Part shown: positions 61,916 through 64,000 of the stretch, piece by piece
Position numbering within the stretch: position 1 is the stretch's first letter
How the letters are laid out: each line of letters begins with the position of its first letter
Made by a program: the position numbers and the translations under genes
The notes under the pieces: model-generated
What the model saw: only the letters and a program-made list of their open reading frames with translations
What the model was told of the DNA's origin: nothing
Database searches by the model: none
DNA from: Frigoriglobus tundricola
GTDB lineage: Bacteria > Planctomycetota > Planctomycetia > Gemmatales > Gemmataceae
Length of the DNA stretch: 64,000 nt
NCBI RefSeq assembly: GCF_013128195.2
Contig: NZ_CP053452.2
Span: 8,184,001 to 8,248,000, forward strand
Reading direction: 5' to 3'

Positions 61916-63577
61916 ATGCTTCCTCTTCTCCTGCTACTCACTCCGTGTGCCGAACCGCCGGTGGCGGCGGACCTCGTCGTTCACAACGGCAAAGTGTGGA
62001 CCGGAGACGCCCACCAGCCCGAAGCGCAAGCGGTCGCGGTGTGGCGCGATCGGATCTTCAAGGTCGGCACCGATGCCGAAGTGAAGACCCTTGTCGGGCG
62101 CGACACGAAGCTCATCGACCTGAAGGGCGGCCGGCTCGTACCCGGCTTCTACGACAGTCATGTCCACTTCCTGAGCGGCGGCCGATCGCTCTCCAGCGTC
62201 GATCTGAAGGACGCGAAGGACGAGGCCGAGTTCGGCAAGCGGCTCGGCGCGTTCGACCAGAACACCTCGCGTGACCGGTGGATCGTGGGCGGCCTGTGGG
62301 ACCACGACCGCACGTTCGGGGGCGCCCTTCCGACCGCCGCAACCGTTGACAAGTTCGTGAAGGACCGGCCGGTCTTTATCCGCCGCTACGACGGGCACAT
62401 GGGCCTCGCCAACTCGGCGGCGCTGAAACTCGCCGGTGTCACGGCCGACACCCCGGACCCACCGGGCGGAGTGATCTATCGTCTGGCAGATGGCAAGACC
62501 CCGTCCGGCGTCCTCAAAGACAACGCGATCGCGCTCGTGGACCGGCACATCCCCGAACCGACCGACGAGGAGATCCTCGAGGGCGTCCTCGCGGCCCTGA
62601 AGGCCGCGGCGGCGCTGGGTGTTACAAGCGTTCAGGACCTCGACGGCAACGGACCGGAAACGCGGCGCAAACTGTTCCGCACTTACCAGCGGCTGGCGCG
62701 GGACGGGAAGCTGACGTGCCGCATCGACCTCCGGTGGCCGATCGCCCTTTACAAGGACCTGTCCAACACCGGCGCGGCGGCCGATTTCGGCAGCGACTTC
62801 GTTCGCATCGGCGGCGTGAAGGGCTTCATGGACGGCTCGCTCGGCAGCAGCACCGCGAAGATGTTCGACCCCTACACCAGCGACGCGAAGAACACCGGCG
62901 TGTACGTGACGCCGACCAAGCTGATGCAGAGTTACGTCCGCGGGGCGGATGCGGACGGGCTGAACGTGTGCGTCCACGCGATCGGTGATCAGGCGAACGC
63001 GGTGCTGCTCGATATCTTCGCGGAGGTGGCGAAGCAGAACGGCGCCCGGGACCGGCGGTTCCGCATCGAACACGCCCAGCATGTGCGCCCGGAGGACTAC
63101 AAGCGGTTCGCGGAGTTGGGCGTCATCGCGTCCATGCAGCCGTACCACGTCATCGACGACGGGCGCTGGGCCGAGGGGCGCATCGGGGCCAAGCGGTGCG
63201 CGAGTTCCTATGCGTACCGCTCGCTCCTCGACGCCGGTGCGAAACTCGCCTTCGGCTCGGACTGGCCGGTGGCGCCGCTCGATCCACTGCCGGGCATCGA
63301 CGCCGCGGTCAACCGCCGCCCGCTCGACGGCGGGCACCCGGACGGCTGGTTCCCGGAGCAGCGCATCACCGTCGCGGAAGCGGTGCGTGCGTACACGCTC
63401 GGCAGCGCGTTCGCGGGGTTTCAGGAGAAGGACCGCGGCACCATCACGGTCGGCAAGCTGGCCGATTTCGTGCTGCTCTCCCGCGACATCTTCGCGGCGG
63501 CTGAGAAGGACCGGATCGCGGACACCAAAGTGACGATGACGGTAGTCAGTGGGAAGGTCGTCTTCGAGCGGAAGTAG
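61916..63577 (+). CDS. YtcJ-like amidohydrolase
   Basis: A 553-residue metal-dependent hydrolase of the amidohydrolase 3 / YtcJ type. A lipoprotein- or Sec-type leader is possible (MLPLLLLLTPCAEPPVAADL, with LTPC as a possible lipobox). Landmarks: VVHNGKVWTGDAHQPEAQAV, metal His pair in YDSHVHFLSGGRSL, VTSVQDLDGNGP, HAIGDQANAV, HAQHVRPEDYKRF and FGSDWPVAPLDPL. A C-terminal KLADFVLLSRDIF follows. The family hydrolyses amides or other bonds on small molecules. The substrate is unknown. The GTG at 61874 is an alternative, but the leader begins cleanly at 61916. Confidence 0.9.
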   Translation: MLPLLLLLTPCAEPPVAADLVVHNGKVWTGDAHQPEAQAVAVWRDRIFKVGTDAEVKTLVGRDTKLIDLKGGRLVPGFYDSHVHFLSGGRSLSSVDLKDAKDEAEFGKRLGAFDQNTSRDRWIVGGLWDHDRTFGGALPTAATVDKFVKDRPVFIRRYDGHMGLANSAALKLAGVTADTPDPPGGVIYRLADGKTPSGVLKDNAIALVDRHIPEPTDEEILEGVLAALKAAAALGVTSVQDLDGNGPETRRKLFRTYQRLARDGKLTCRIDLRWPIALYKDLSNTGAAADFGSDFVRIGGVKGFMDGSLGSSTAKMFDPYTSDAKNTGVYVTPTKLMQSYVRGADADGLNVCVHAIGDQANAVLLDIFAEVAKQNGARDRRFRIEHAQHVRPEDYKRFAELGVIASMQPYHVIDDGRWAEGRIGAKRCASSYAYRSLLDAGAKLAFGSDWPVAPLDPLPGIDAAVNRRPLDGGHPDGWFPEQRITVAEAVRAYTLGSAFAGFQEKDRGTITVGKLADFVLLSRDIFAAAEKDRIADTKVTMTVVSGKVVFERK

Positions 63578-63596
63578 CTCTGCGATACCGAGTGGA

Positions 63597-63665
63597 TCGG
63601 GGGCGTGAGCCCCCTGCGCTACGACAGCCTTGACGTGCAATTCGCCCCCGCTCCGGGGGGCTTGG
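63597..63665. repeat. palindromic element related to the helicase repeats
   Basis: CGGGGGCGTGAGCCCCCT (about 63598-63615) resembles the GGGGGCGTAAGCCCCC palindromes at 56515 and 56645, and CGCCCCCGCTCCGGGGGGCT follows about 30 bases later (63642-63661). It lies between the stops of convergent genes, which would also suit a terminator. Confidence 0.55.
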
Positions 63666-63671
63666 TCTTCG

Positions 63672-64000
63672 CTACTTCTTTTTCTTCTTCCCCGGCGCCG
63701 GCTTGTCCTCGGGCTTTTCGGTCTTCGGCTTGTCTTTGGCGATCGTCGGCCGTGCCCGAGCAGGCGGGACGATGCCGCCCGGTGGCGGGGCAATTACGTA
63801 GCCCAGGTCCTTGAGTGGGGCGAGCAACTTTTCGGCTTCGGCCACCGCATCCGCGCTGTCCACGCGGGCGAGCGCGATGACCGAGTACCAGTAGCGCTCC
63901 CGGTCACGCGGGGAGAGCGTGTCGGGGTCGGCGCCCAACTCGCGGCCGAGTTCGGGATCGAACCGGAGGGCCTTGAGCAGATTGGCGACCTCGCGCCACG
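63672..64000 (-). CDS. hypothetical protein, 5' end cut by window edge
   Basis: The 109 visible residues read WREVANLLKALRFDPELGRE, LGADPDTLSPRDRERYWYSV, IALARVDSADAVAEAEKLLA, then LKDLGYVIAPPPGGIVPPAR and a lysine-rich end (KPAPGKKKKK). The ALARVDSADAVAEAEKLLAPL stretch is helical and could be part of a TPR-like or other repeat region. No family recognised. The start lies beyond the window. Confidence 0.55.
   Translation of the reverse strand, partial: WREVANLLKALRFDPELGRELGADPDTLSPRDRERYWYSVIALARVDSADAVAEAEKLLAPLKDLGYVIAPPPGGIVPPARARPTIAKDKPKTEKPEDKPAPGKKKKK

Overview
The window is a single stretch of high-GC DNA with no rRNA, tRNA or CRISPR array that I could recognise. Its gene content points to a planctomycete of the Gemmata type (family Gemmataceae). 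The evidence is two DUF1559 prepilin-like proteins, a DUF1501 protein, a TIGR02996-type protein, ECF sigma factors carrying long membrane and extracytoplasmic extensions, a YXWGXW-type protein, an FG-GAP-like surface protein with a LEDRSVPA motif, and many Tat or Sec exported enzymes. The taxonomic call is inference from families, not from a marker gene.

Layout. 0-6 kb: a truncated RRM protein, a COG1821-type ATP-grasp enzyme, a PadR regulator overlapping a membrane protein with a 26-bp inverted repeat at its start, and the surface propeller-like protein. 6-11.7 kb: DUF1559, DUF1501 and gamma-glutamyltransferase genes. 11.7-15.4 kb: a three-gene leftward cluster (FkbM-like methyltransferase, second methyltransferase, glycosyltransferase) with related coiled-coil tails, probably for surface glycan work. 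15.6-21.2 kb: MgtC, a divergent isocitrate/isopropylmalate dehydrogenase paralogue, tryptophan 2,3-dioxygenase, and an ECF sigma factor fused through a membrane helix to secretin-type N domains. 21.4-27.4 kb: TPR protein, tandem GDPD phosphodiesterase, second DUF1559 protein, canonical isocitrate dehydrogenase. 28-30.6 kb: a zinc-ribbon/proline-rich/transmembrane/caspase-like fusion. 30.9-32 kb: a decayed IS66 element. 32.2-35 kb: a second ECF fusion, frameshifted.

35.7-43.5 kb: tricorn-like protease, RidA, argC with a coupled TIGR02996-type gene, and hypothetical genes. 43.5-53.4 kb: small membrane and secreted proteins, a UbiA-like membrane protein overlapping a methyltransferase, a YXWGXW protein, an LRR remnant, a His-rich small protein, a two-component system with a PepSY-like protein, and a bile-acid:sodium-symporter-like transporter. 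53.4-64 kb: PhyH dioxygenase with an APC permease, a Ski2-like helicase interrupted by paired palindromes, a purple-acid-phosphatase-like enzyme, a Gfo/Idh/MocA oxidoreductase, a YtcJ-like amidohydrolase, and a truncated gene at the edge.

Two features stand out overall. First, modular proteins join cytoplasmic regulatory or ribbon domains to membrane and extracytoplasmic modules: two ECF fusions and one caspase-like fusion. Second, single-nucleotide frameshifts accumulate between 32 and 57 kb, in the ECF fusion, methyltransferase, histidine kinase (twice), response regulator, transporter and helicase genes. Most lie in G/C-rich runs. They are either sequencing errors or real decay, and raw reads would decide. 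Several dispersed palindromic elements lie between, and in one case inside, genes.
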